DNA of 64,000 nt from the NCBI GenBank assembly GCA_903851195.1, contig CAINNJ010000004.1, positions 1 through 64,000 of the forward strand. Direction: 5' to 3'. The notes under the pieces were generated by a model. That model saw nothing but the letters and a program-made list of their open reading frames with translations. It was not told where the DNA came from and made no database searches. Each line of letters opens with the position of its first letter. Positions within the stretch are counted from its first letter, which is position 1. Position numbers and translations under genes: made by a program. This document shows, in pieces, positions 40,315-47,721 of the stretch. The DNA is from an uncultured Acidobacteriia bacterium (lineage in GTDB: Bacteria; Acidobacteriota; Terriglobia; Bryobacterales; Bryobacteraceae).

Positions 40315-41474
40315 TTGCGGCCCGACTTTTTCGACATGTTTTCGAAGAGGAAGAGGCCGCTTTTGCCGCCGGTGGCGAAATCGATGTCGCCATCGCCGTC
40401 GATGTCGGCCACGGGAATCTGCATGCCGCCGCCGGTGCGGGAGCCGTAGTCGACGATGTGTTTGACCCACTCGACGTTGCCTTTTTCGTCGGGGGCCAGA
40501 TATTCATACCAGTAGACGCCGAGTGGTTCGCGCTCGCCGGGGTCGCGGCCGTTGTGGGCCATGAAGCGCTTGCCGGTGACGAGGTCGGGCTTGCCGTCGC
40601 CGTTGATGTCGGCGAGGGTCATGGCGTGGGACTGCGACCAGCTGTCGTCGATGACGTTCTTCTTCCACTTGTTGTCGGCGAGTTGTTCCATCCAGAAGAT
40701 GCCGTAGTCGTGGGCCATGGAGGTGACGAGGTCGATGCGGCCGTCGCCATTGACGTCGAGAGCGTAAATGAAGCCGGTTTGGCCGAGGTCCCAATCGGGA
40801 TGGAATTTCCAGGTTCCGGTGCGCGGGTCGGGCGGGGCTTCGAACCAGCCTTTGGGCGTGAGGATGTCGGTGCGGCCGTCTTTATTGATGTCGCCGGCGC
40901 CGATTCCGTGGCCGTAGGATTTGGGGCTGACGATGTGACGCACGAAGCCGCCATCCTTGATTTCGTACCAGGAGAGGGGGGCGTCGGCGTTGCCGAACTG
41001 AGGCAGGACTTCGCGCTTTTTGCCGGTGTTCAGCAGGTCGACGGCGAAGCAGAATTCGATGTTGAAGCCGCCTTGGATTTCGTGGGATTTCCATTGGGCG
41101 GTGGCGGCGGTTTTGCCGGGGTTTTCGTTCCACCAGAGGCTCTTCGAGAACCAGCCGCAACTCACGATATCGGGGTAGCCGTCGCCGTTGACGTCGAGGG
41201 GGAGATCGCTGAAATCGTCAATGTAATTGGTGGTGAAGAGCTGGGTGCGGAAGTGGTGTTTGGTCCAGGCGGGGGCTTCATACCAGTTCTCGCCGGAGAC
41301 GATGTCGAGCTTGCCGTCACGGTTCACATCGACGAAAGCGGCGGGCTCGTTCTGGCCGAGGTCGAGGGTGTGTTTGGTGAAGAGGATTTCGCCATCGGGG
41401 CGCGTGGCCGTCCAGGCAAGGGCGCTGAGGAGGATGGCGGCCGCGGTGGCCGGGAGCAGACGGGATTTCGGCAT
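40311..41474 (-). CDS. Exported FG-GAP/VCBS-repeat protein
   Basis: 387 residues from ATG 41474. An N-terminal hydrophobic segment (LLPATAAAILLSALAW) acts as signal peptide or anchor. The body is a beta-propeller made of FG-GAP/VCBS repeats with calcium-binding loops of the D-x-D/N-x-D-G type: DVNRDGKLDIV, DVNGDGYPDIV, DINKDGRTDIL, DVNGDGRIDLV, DINGDGKPDLV and DIDGDGDIDFA, six clear copies. Such proteins are extracytoplasmic and often bind ligands or other proteins; enzymatic function cannot be inferred. The stop overlaps the SDR start and the transglutaminase-like gene ends 11 bases upstream, giving a - strand operon. Confidence 0.9.
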   Translation of the reverse strand: MPKSRLLPATAAAILLSALAWTATRPDGEILFTKHTLDLGQNEPAAFVDVNRDGKLDIVSGENWYEAPAWTKHHFRTQLFTTNYIDDFSDLPLDVNGDGYPDIVSCGWFSKSLWWNENPGKTAATAQWKSHEIQGGFNIEFCFAVDLLNTGKKREVLPQFGNADAPLSWYEIKDGGFVRHIVSPKSYGHGIGAGDINKDGRTDILTPKGWFEAPPDPRTGTWKFHPDWDLGQTGFIYALDVNGDGRIDLVTSMAHDYGIFWMEQLADNKWKKNVIDDSWSQSHAMTLADINGDGKPDLVTGKRFMAHNGRDPGEREPLGVYWYEYLAPDEKGNVEWVKHIVDYGSRTGGGMQIPVADIDGDGDIDFATGGKSGLFLFENMSKKSGRK

Positions 41475-41485
41475 CGCCTGTGATT

Positions 41486-43600
41486 CTATCGTTTGAGGTC
41501 GTGCAGGATTTGCCGGAGGAGGTCGGCGAGAGGAATGGCGGATGCGGCGTCGTTGCCGAAGCGGACGGCGTAGTAGAGAGAGGTGAAGCGAAGGACGGGT
41601 TCGGATTCGGCGGGGGGGAGGGTGCGGGCGAATTCGAGCGGGGTGACGCCGGCGGGTTTGCGGAAGCCGCGGCGGGCGAGGGCGTCGAGCATGAGCTGGT
41701 AGAGCAGCGCGGCATCGTGCGCGGAGCCGCCTGTTTTCCCGATGCGCCGAAGTTGATATCGGCCGCGTAGCCGTTTCCAGAGTCGGGGGGCGAAGAGAAT
41801 GGCGAGGCCGGTGAAGAGGGCCAAGGAGATCAGGACTGCGGACCAGGTGCGGAAGGTGGTCAGGAAGCCGGGTTTCCAGTCGCTTTGGCCGCGCAGACGG
41901 GCTTCGCTGAGATTGCGCAGGGTGCCTTCGAATTTGGCGGCGAGGGCGGCCTGGTGGCCGAGGTCGTAAGCCATCACCCACTGCTGCCACATGCTGTCGG
42001 CGGCGTCCAGATACATGTTGACGCGGGCCGAGAGGCCGAGAGTGCGGTTGGAGGCGGCGGGCGGCGTGGGGTCGAAGGTGACCCAGCCCTGGCCTTCGAG
42101 CCAGGCTTCCACCCACGCGTGGGCGTCCGAGGCGCGGATGACGGTGAGGCCGGAGACTTCGTTGTAATAGCCGCTTTGGAAGCCGGTGGCGACGCGGGCG
42201 GGAATGCCCTGGGTGCGAAGCATGACGGCCATGGCGGAGGCGAAGTACTCGCAATAGCCGCGTTTGGTGACGAAGAGGAAGTTCGAGAGGGGGTCGCGAA
42301 CGGGCTGGTTTGCGCTTTCGAGAGAGTACTGGTAGTCGAGCCGGAGGTGCTGCTGGATGCGGCGGGCGCGCTCGGCGGGGGTGCCGTCGGCGCCGGCCCA
42401 TTCGCGCGCCTGCGACCAGATGCGGGTGTTGATGGGGGGAAGCTGGAGGTAGCGAACGCGTTCGGCCGCGGAGAGGGTGGAGGGGAGCGGCGCACCGTAA
42501 TGCGCGGAGACTTCGTAGCGGAGTTCCTCGCCGGTGACGGGGAGGACGCGGTAGGAGTCCTCGACCGTGCGGATGAGGCGGGGGGCGGTGAAGTTGATGT
42601 ATTCCGGCGTGCCGGCGATGAAGAGGGTGCCGGTGTCCGAACTGTTGACGTCGACGCGATAGAGCAGGCGGCGGCCATCGCGGCGGGAGCGCTGCAGGCG
42701 GCCGGCGACTTCGGCGGTGCCGTGGGACGTGGTGAGGTCGGTGGCGGCGAGGGGCGGTTCGGACCAGCGTTTGCCGTTGAAGAGGCTGAGGGCGGTGCCG
42801 CGCCACTTGATGTTGCGGGGCAGTTCGCGGGAGTAGGAGAGGATGTGCGCGACCGGGCGATTGTCTTTGCTGATTTCGCCGAAGCCGCCGAGATCCACCA
42901 CGTTCGAGTAGCCAGTCAGGCGGGGGGCGTTCGGGAAGAGCATGGCCGCGGCGCGGGCGGTGCGGGGGACGATCAGGAAGAGGCCGCCGGTGATGAGGAG
43001 GATGCCGAAGGTGGCGGCGAGGGTGACGACGGCGAGACGCCAGCCGACGCGGGCGCGGGCGGGTTGGACGACGATCTCATTGCGTTCGAGGCCGCGGCGG
43101 ATTTCCGAACTGGTGAAGGCTGCGATGGCGAAGAGGATGTAGAGGGCGAGCCATCCGAAAAAAGTCGCCTCAAAGGAGAGCAGCGCCGCGCCGATGAGTT
43201 CAATGAAGGCGACGGAGGCGGTGTAGAGGTAGTCGCGATTGGTTTCGGAGGTGAGGATCTTGACGGCGGCGAGGAAACAGACGCCGTGGAGCGTGGCGGT
43301 GAAGAAGTCGCGAGAGAGGAAGTAGAAGTCGAGGGGGTAGAAGCCGACGTAGGCGAGGGCGGCGGCGGAGATGACGAGGGGCGGGATGGTGAAGCGGACC
43401 CAGCCGGCGATCATGGCGCCGCGGAGGGCGAGGGCGAGGAAGGTGAGCCAGAGGGTGGGGCGGTCGAGGTAGCGGGAGCCGGCGAGGGCGAAGAAGCCGC
43501 TGGCGACCAGTCCGAGGAGGGAGAACTGGAAGAAGCGTTCGACGGAGGCGGAGGCAGGGGTGCGGGCTGACGTGCGTGGCGAGGTGCGTGCGGGAGGCAC
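41486..43600 (-). CDS. Transglutaminase-like membrane protein (TgpA type)
   Basis: 704 residues from GTG 43600. The N-terminal half has about six membrane helices (for example FFQFSLLGLVASGFFALAG, PLVISAAALAYVGFYPLDF, LAVVTLAATFGILLITGGLF). A large extracytoplasmic part carries the transglutaminase core: Cys450 in RGYCEYFASAM, His494 in SDAHAWVEAW and Asp510 in WVTFDPTPP, a complete triad. One more membrane helix (about 590-610, AVLISLALFTGLAILFA) precedes a C-terminal cytoplasmic DUF4129-like region. The family is usually encoded with a MoxR ATPase and a DUF58 protein; neither is adjacent here. The role is unclear (cross-linking or proteolysis at the membrane surface). Confidence 0.9.
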   Translation of the reverse strand: MPPARTSPRTSARTPASASVERFFQFSLLGLVASGFFALAGSRYLDRPTLWLTFLALALRGAMIAGWVRFTIPPLVISAAALAYVGFYPLDFYFLSRDFFTATLHGVCFLAAVKILTSETNRDYLYTASVAFIELIGAALLSFEATFFGWLALYILFAIAAFTSSEIRRGLERNEIVVQPARARVGWRLAVVTLAATFGILLITGGLFLIVPRTARAAAMLFPNAPRLTGYSNVVDLGGFGEISKDNRPVAHILSYSRELPRNIKWRGTALSLFNGKRWSEPPLAATDLTTSHGTAEVAGRLQRSRRDGRRLLYRVDVNSSDTGTLFIAGTPEYINFTAPRLIRTVEDSYRVLPVTGEELRYEVSAHYGAPLPSTLSAAERVRYLQLPPINTRIWSQAREWAGADGTPAERARRIQQHLRLDYQYSLESANQPVRDPLSNFLFVTKRGYCEYFASAMAVMLRTQGIPARVATGFQSGYYNEVSGLTVIRASDAHAWVEAWLEGQGWVTFDPTPPAASNRTLGLSARVNMYLDAADSMWQQWVMAYDLGHQAALAAKFEGTLRNLSEARLRGQSDWKPGFLTTFRTWSAVLISLALFTGLAILFAPRLWKRLRGRYQLRRIGKTGGSAHDAALLYQLMLDALARRGFRKPAGVTPLEFARTLPPAESEPVLRFTSLYYAVRFGNDAASAIPLADLLRQILHDLKR

Positions 43601-43668
43601 GGTTTTAGTTTAGGTGATGAAGGAGGAGGGTTGTGTGACGGGGCGTCTTCGCTTAGGGTGAAGGAAGT

Positions 43669-44277
43669 ATGCATATTGCATTGCCTGAGCTTCACGAGCC
43701 GGTCACGTTGATTCTGGATAGTGAGCACGGGATCAGCGATCAGGATTACTTCGCGTTTTGCGAGGCGAATCCGGATTTGCGGCTGGAACGGACTTCGCGG
43801 GGGGAAATCGTTATCGTGCCACCAGCGGGAGGGGAATCGGATTTTCGGTGTTCCAGAACCAACTACCAGCTTGTCGGTTGGGCAATTCGGGATGGACGGG
43901 GTGAGGGGTTTACGACGAGTGTCGAATTCCTCCTCCCGGATGGGTCCGCCTTGTCGCCCGATGCGGCGTGGGTTTCGAAGGCGCGGCTTGCCTCACTGTC
44001 GAAGGCGGAGCGGAGGCAGTTTCTGCGCGTGGTGCCCGAGTTTGTCGTGGAGGTGATGTCTCCCGCCGACCGGTTGGCGGCCGCGCGGAGCAAGATGCAG
44101 AACTGGATGGCGAATGGCGTCGAGTTGGGCTGGCTCAGCGACGGCGATGCGGAAACGGTGTGGGTCTACCGGCAGGGGCAGGAAGCGCGGGAACTGACGG
44201 GGATCACCAGGTTGGCGGGCGAGGGTCCGATGGAGGGTTTTGTGCTGGAGCTCGAAGATATCTGGAAGGGGCTGTAG
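43669..44277 (+). CDS. Uma2-family (DUF820) putative endonuclease, copy 1
   Basis: 202 residues; GAAGGAAG lies immediately before the ATG. PD-(D/E)xK-like restriction-endonuclease fold of the Uma2 type: RLERTSRGEIVIVPPAGG, LPDGSALSPDAAWVSKARL (metal Asp), PEFVVEVMSPADRLAAAR (Glu of ExK-type site, followed by S-P) and MQNWMANGVELGWLSDGD. Uma2 proteins are widespread in cyanobacteria, Chloroflexi and Acidobacteria, often in many copies; biochemical function is unproved. The gene is followed at once by a paralogue. A 96-base stretch inside both genes is almost identical (see the repeat entries), much more alike than the rest. Confidence 0.88.
   Translation: MHIALPELHEPVTLILDSEHGISDQDYFAFCEANPDLRLERTSRGEIVIVPPAGGESDFRCSRTNYQLVGWAIRDGRGEGFTTSVEFLLPDGSALSPDAAWVSKARLASLSKAERRQFLRVVPEFVVEVMSPADRLAAARSKMQNWMANGVELGWLSDGDAETVWVYRQGQEARELTGITRLAGEGPMEGFVLELEDIWKGL
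43750..43845 (+). repeat. Near-identical 96-bp patch, copy 1 (in Uma2 gene 1)
   Basis: This 96-base segment matches 44318-44413 at all but two positions (t/c in the Asp-Leu codons and a/g in a Pro codon, both silent). Sequence on either side of it diverges abruptly. It encodes FAFCEANPDLRLERTSRGEI and onward to GGESDF. Confidence 0.85.
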
Positions 44278-44287
44278 GTCGGGGCTT

Positions 44288-44878
44288 ATGCAGACCATCG
44301 TTTCGGATCGTGAATTCTTCGCGTTTTGCGAGGCGAATCCGGATCTGCGGCTGGAACGGACTTCGCGGGGGGAAATCGTTATCGTGCCGCCAGCGGGAGG
44401 GGAATCGGATTTTGAATGCCTGGAGATTGCCGCGGAGGTGCGGGCCTGGGCGATGAAAATGCGCCGGGGCGCGGTGTTCGGAACGAGCGCGGCGTTCCTG
44501 TTACCCGATGGCTCGGCACTTTCGCCCGATGTGGCCTGGGTGTCGAAGGAACGGCTGGCTCAATTGTCGAGAGCGCAGCGCCGGCAGTTTCTGCAGGTAA
44601 TACCGGAATTCATCGTGGAAGTGATGTCCCCCAGCGACCGGTTGGCGGACGCACGGCAGAAGATGCAAAACTGGATGGCGAACGGCGTGGAACTCGGCTG
44701 GCTGATCGACGGCGATGCGCGCACCGTGTGGGTTTACCGCAACGGCCACGAACCCCTGCAGGTTTCCGGAGCCGGGACGCTGGCCGGCGAGGGGCCTCTG
44801 GACGGTTTTTTATTGCCCCTGAACGACTTCTGGGACGGCCTCACGCGGCTAGTCGAAGAGGGTCCCGCGTCCGAGTAA
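44288..44878 (+). CDS. Uma2-family (DUF820) putative endonuclease, copy 2
   Basis: 196 residues from ATG 44288, ten bases after copy 1. Same domain as its neighbour: RLERTSRGEIVIVPPAGG, LPDGSALSPDVAWVSKERL, PEFIVEVMSPSDRLADAR and MQNWMANGVELGWLIDGD, so the presumed metal-binding Asp and Glu are kept. It lacks the first 17 or so residues of copy 1. Paralogy with copy 1 is evident along the whole length, but identity is highest in the 96-bp patch. The 3' end overlaps the converging FAD oxidase gene by 30 bases, which suggests that this end was set by the insertion or duplication event; inference. Confidence 0.88.
   Translation: MQTIVSDREFFAFCEANPDLRLERTSRGEIVIVPPAGGESDFECLEIAAEVRAWAMKMRRGAVFGTSAAFLLPDGSALSPDVAWVSKERLAQLSRAQRRQFLQVIPEFIVEVMSPSDRLADARQKMQNWMANGVELGWLIDGDARTVWVYRNGHEPLQVSGAGTLAGEGPLDGFLLPLNDFWDGLTRLVEEGPASE
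44318..44413 (+). repeat. Near-identical 96-bp patch, copy 2 (in Uma2 gene 2)
   Basis: Second copy of the 96-base segment at 43750-43845, in direct orientation 568 bases apart, differing at two silent positions. Such a sharply bounded patch is expected from gene conversion between tandem paralogues or from a recent partial duplication. Confidence 0.85.
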
Positions 44879-46213
44879 GCCGTGCGGGTCCAGCTTCGCT
44901 TTCACCTGCTTCATGGCTGTGATTTGCTCGGCGCTGAACTGCAGGGGTAAAAAATCTTTCTTGCGCTTGCCGAGACCGTGCTCGGCCGAAACCGTGCCGC
45001 CCATTTCCACCGCGGCGCGGGCGAATCCCAGCATCAGCTTCTTGGCTCGCTGCCACTCGGCGTCGTTGGCCGGGAGGATGTTGGTGTGCAGGTGGGCGTC
45101 GCCGATGTGGCCGAAGATGACGTACTGGCCGGGGAATTCGCGGTCGAGCGTTTCGCGGTAGACGCGCAGCATGTCCGGGTTGCGGGCGATCGGCACGGCG
45201 AAATCGGAGCCCATCTTGGTGAGGTTTTTGCGGCGCACCAGATCGTTGACGGCTTCGGGAACGCCGTGGCGGAATTTGCGGAAACGTTCGCGGTCGGCGG
45301 CGGAGGTGGCAAACCAGGAGTCTTCGAGCAGGGCGGCGGAGAATTCGAGACGCTCGATCCAGGCTTCCTCGGCATCCTCATTCGGGCGGACTTCCTGTTC
45401 GATGAGCAGCGCGGCCTGGGCTTCGGCGGGGATTTCCGGGAAGCGGGGGCGAAGCAGGCCGAGCGACGCGGCGTCCAGGTATTCGAGCATGCGGAGTCCG
45501 GCGACCGTGCGCCAAGTGGTGACGGCGTGGAGGGCGGTGTCGTCCGAGGCGAAGAAGACGACGCCGGTGAACAGGGACGCCGGGACCGGCAACAGCTGGA
45601 GTTCCGCCTGGGTGATGACGCCGAGGGTGCCTTCGGAGCCGATGAAGAGATCGAGGTAATCCATCCCCGGGCGGAGGTAGTAGCCGGCAGTGTTTTTCGT
45701 GGTGGCGGGGGGCGCGATGACGGGGAGGTCGAAAGGCGGCTTTTCGCCGCGGCGCAGCGCGAGGGTTTCGCCGCTGGCGAGGACGACGTGAATCGCGCGG
45801 ACGTGGCGGCGGGTGTCGCCGTATTGAAAGCTGCGGGACCCGCTGGCGTTGGTGGCGAGGGTGCCGCCGACCGAGGCGCCCCACTCGGTCGGGTCCGGGG
45901 CGTAGAACTGGCGGGAGCCGGTGGCGGCCGTCTGGAGATCCTGCAGCAGGACACCGGCGCCGCAGATGGCGTATCCCTTTTGGATGTCGATGGAGTTCAG
46001 GCGTTCGAGGGAGAGCACGGCGCCACCTTGCGGCACGCGGCCGCCGGTGACGCCGGTGCCCGCGCCGGAGATGGTGACGGGGGTTTCGGTGCGGGCGGCT
46101 TCGGCGATGGCGGCGGCGACTTCGGCTTCGGACGCGGGGACCAGGATAGCGTCGGCGGAACCGGTGAAGCCGGACGCGTCAATCAGGTAGGGAGAATCGC
46201 TGGCAACTGGCAT
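44849..46213 (-). CDS. FAD-linked oxidase, glycolate oxidase GlcD/D-lactate dehydrogenase type
   Basis: 454 residues. The PCMH-type FAD-binding domain occupies about 15-215 with SGAGTGVTGGRVPQGG and GGTLATNASGSRSFQYGDTR, and GSEGTLGVITQAELQL closing it. The C-terminal FAD-oxidase domain contains the substrate/metal motif FGHIGDAHLHTNI and AEHGLGKRKKDF. These flavoenzymes oxidise 2-hydroxy acids (D-lactate, glycolate, 2-hydroxyglutarate) and pass electrons to quinone or a partner. No GlcE/GlcF or iron-sulfur partner is adjacent. It follows a ZIP transporter and a cupin gene on the same strand (33 and then 18 bases apart), a probable operon. Substrate open. Confidence 0.92.
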   Translation of the reverse strand: MPVASDSPYLIDASGFTGSADAILVPASEAEVAAAIAEAARTETPVTISGAGTGVTGGRVPQGGAVLSLERLNSIDIQKGYAICGAGVLLQDLQTAATGSRQFYAPDPTEWGASVGGTLATNASGSRSFQYGDTRRHVRAIHVVLASGETLALRRGEKPPFDLPVIAPPATTKNTAGYYLRPGMDYLDLFIGSEGTLGVITQAELQLLPVPASLFTGVVFFASDDTALHAVTTWRTVAGLRMLEYLDAASLGLLRPRFPEIPAEAQAALLIEQEVRPNEDAEEAWIERLEFSAALLEDSWFATSAADRERFRKFRHGVPEAVNDLVRRKNLTKMGSDFAVPIARNPDMLRVYRETLDREFPGQYVIFGHIGDAHLHTNILPANDAEWQRAKKLMLGFARAAVEMGGTVSAEHGLGKRKKDFLPLQFSAEQITAMKQVKAKLDPHGLLGRGTLFD

Positions 46214-46246
46214 GGTTGTGGGGAAATTCCATTTTCGCGCACCGGG

Positions 46247-46870
46247 TTATTTTCGGGCGGCGATGGCGTGGAGTCCGAGGAACAGGAAGGTGCCGCCGGC
46301 GAGGGCGAGCGGGTAGTCGATCCAGATGCCGGGAGCGCTGTGAAGTCCGGTGATGCCGCCGGCAATCGTTGGAAGTTCGGCGACGAACAGCAGCGCCATG
46401 GCGGCGGCGGCGCGGGGGGTCGCGACGCGGAGCATGGTCCCGAGGGCGAGGCCTTCCGGAATTTTGTGCAGCAGCATGGCGGTGGTGATGGCGGCGCCGA
46501 CACTGGCCTGGTTCTCGGTGGCGGCCATGCCCCAGCCGTCCACAAAGGCGTGGAAGGCCGTGGCAATGACGAGAGACGTGCTGAACTTCTCCCCGTGGGA
46601 ACAGGAGGGGCAGACGGGTACGCCGTTGTGATCCAGAAGGGACAACACGCCGTAGCCGAGCGCGGCGAGTCCGAGAGTGGATGGCCAGCCGATGGCGCGG
46701 ACGAGTTCCGGCAGCAGGCCGAAGACGGCCACTCCGGCCAGCAGCACGCCGGAAACGGGAACCAGCCAGCGAGCTTTGCGGGCCCCGGAGAGCGCGATGG
46801 CTCCGCAGCCACACAGGACTGCGACACAGGTTGCCAGGAGGGGTGGGCCGAGCGGGAAAACTGCCAACAA
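46247..46870 (-). CDS. ZIP-family metal transporter
   Basis: 207 residues from TTG 46870 (or the adjacent TTG 46867); a stop codon precedes directly in frame, so no earlier start is possible. About seven hydrophobic segments are visible. The metal-transport signatures of ZIP helices 4 and 5 are intact: AFHAFVDGWGM (helix 4) and LLHKIPEGLALGTML (helix 5), with His, Asp and Glu as ligands. The short cytoplasmic loop includes CPSCSHGEKF, a Cys/His-rich stretch that could bind the ion. Uptake of zinc or another divalent metal is expected. Upstream cupin (18 bases) and downstream FAD oxidase (33 bases) are on the same strand. Confidence 0.88.
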   Translation of the reverse strand: MLAVFPLGPPLLATCVAVLCGCGAIALSGARKARWLVPVSGVLLAGVAVFGLLPELVRAIGWPSTLGLAALGYGVLSLLDHNGVPVCPSCSHGEKFSTSLVIATAFHAFVDGWGMAATENQASVGAAITTAMLLHKIPEGLALGTMLRVATPRAAAAMALLFVAELPTIAGGITGLHSAPGIWIDYPLALAGGTFLFLGLHAIAARK

Positions 46871-46888
46871 CTACTCTAGCGGAAAGAC

Positions 46889-47284
46889 TTACGCGACGGT
46901 TTTCGCCAGCCACTTCGACCAGTAAAACGTCATCGGGGTGGCGCCGGTGTTGGTGATGCCGTGCCAGGTATTGCCGGCGCAGTACATCATGGCTCCGGGG
47001 CCGACCTGGGTGATTTTGCCGTCGCACTCAATCTCGCCCGTGCCTTCGCCGACAATGAGGAATTCCTCTTCGGGGTGCTGGTGGACGGGATGCGGGCTGC
47101 GGCCGGGTTCCAGAACGCAGGCGCCGGCGGAGACGCCGCTGAGCTGGTCGGTGGGGCCGTTGTAGTAAACGAAGACTTTCTGTCCTTCGAGGACCAGAGG
47201 GGCGACTGTGGTGAAGTCATGAACGCCCTCGGGAATATTGCTGGCTTCGAATTCGGTGGAGATGGCTCCGTCCTGTTGCGGCAT
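46889..47284 (-). CDS. Cupin-domain protein
   Basis: 131 residues from ATG 47284; a longer frame exists but would run through the divergent thioesterase start. The single cupin barrel has motif 1 PHPVHQHPEEEFLIVGEGTG (two His of H-x-H and a Glu) and motif 2 GPGAMMYCAGNTWHGITN with His, so the classical metal site is present. Reaction unknown; small cupins range from dioxygenases to sugar isomerases. Only 32 bases separate it from the divergent thioesterase gene. It is the first gene of the cupin-ZIP-FAD oxidase run; a metal-dependent cupin next to a metal importer is suggestive but not proof of a link. Confidence 0.85.
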   Translation of the reverse strand: MPQQDGAISTEFEASNIPEGVHDFTTVAPLVLEGQKVFVYYNGPTDQLSGVSAGACVLEPGRSPHPVHQHPEEEFLIVGEGTGEIECDGKITQVGPGAMMYCAGNTWHGITNTGATPMTFYWSKWLAKTVA

Positions 47285-47316
47285 ACAGGGTTTATGATAG
47301 CCGCACGATAAGATCG

Positions 47317-47718
47317 GTGTTGGTTTCCCGACATACTTCTCACGTTCGCGTTCGTTATGCCGAGACGGATCAGATGGGCGTTGTGTATCACGCCAACTAT
47401 CTGGTTTGGATGGAGGTGGCACGGACGGCGCTTTGCACCGCGATGGGCTTCCGGTATCGGGAGATGGAGGCGGACGGGGTGCTGCTGGCCGTCACGGAGG
47501 CGCATTGCCGGTATCTGAGCGCGGCGAAATATGACGATGAGGTCTCGGTCACGGCGATTCTGACGGAGGCGAACCGGCGGTTCGTCGCGTTCGATTACGA
47601 GATCGTCTGTGAGGGCCGAAGGGTGGCAACGGGGCAGACCCGGCATATATTCCTGAGCCCGGAACTGCGGCCGGTGCGACTGCCGGACAAGTATGCGCCG
47701 ATGTTCGGACTGCTGTAG
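47317..47718 (+). CDS. Acyl-CoA thioesterase, YbgC/4-hydroxybenzoyl-CoA thioesterase type
   Basis: 133 residues from GTG 47317, a single hot-dog domain of standard length. The active-site motif is RYAETDQMGVVYHANYLVW with catalytic Asp18 near the N-terminal end of the central helix, exactly as in the 4HBT-I family. The following MGFRYREMEADGVLLAVTEA and the strand pattern SVTAILTEANRRFVAFDYEI fit the fold. It hydrolyses acyl-CoA thioesters in the cytoplasm; YbgC homologues are linked with the Tol-Pal complex and phospholipid metabolism, but no tol genes are near. It converges on the AsmA-like gene, four bases apart. Confidence 0.93.
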   Translation: MLVSRHTSHVRVRYAETDQMGVVYHANYLVWMEVARTALCTAMGFRYREMEADGVLLAVTEAHCRYLSAAKYDDEVSVTAILTEANRRFVAFDYEIVCEGRRVATGQTRHIFLSPELRPVRLPDKYAPMFGLL

Positions 47719-47721
47719 CCG

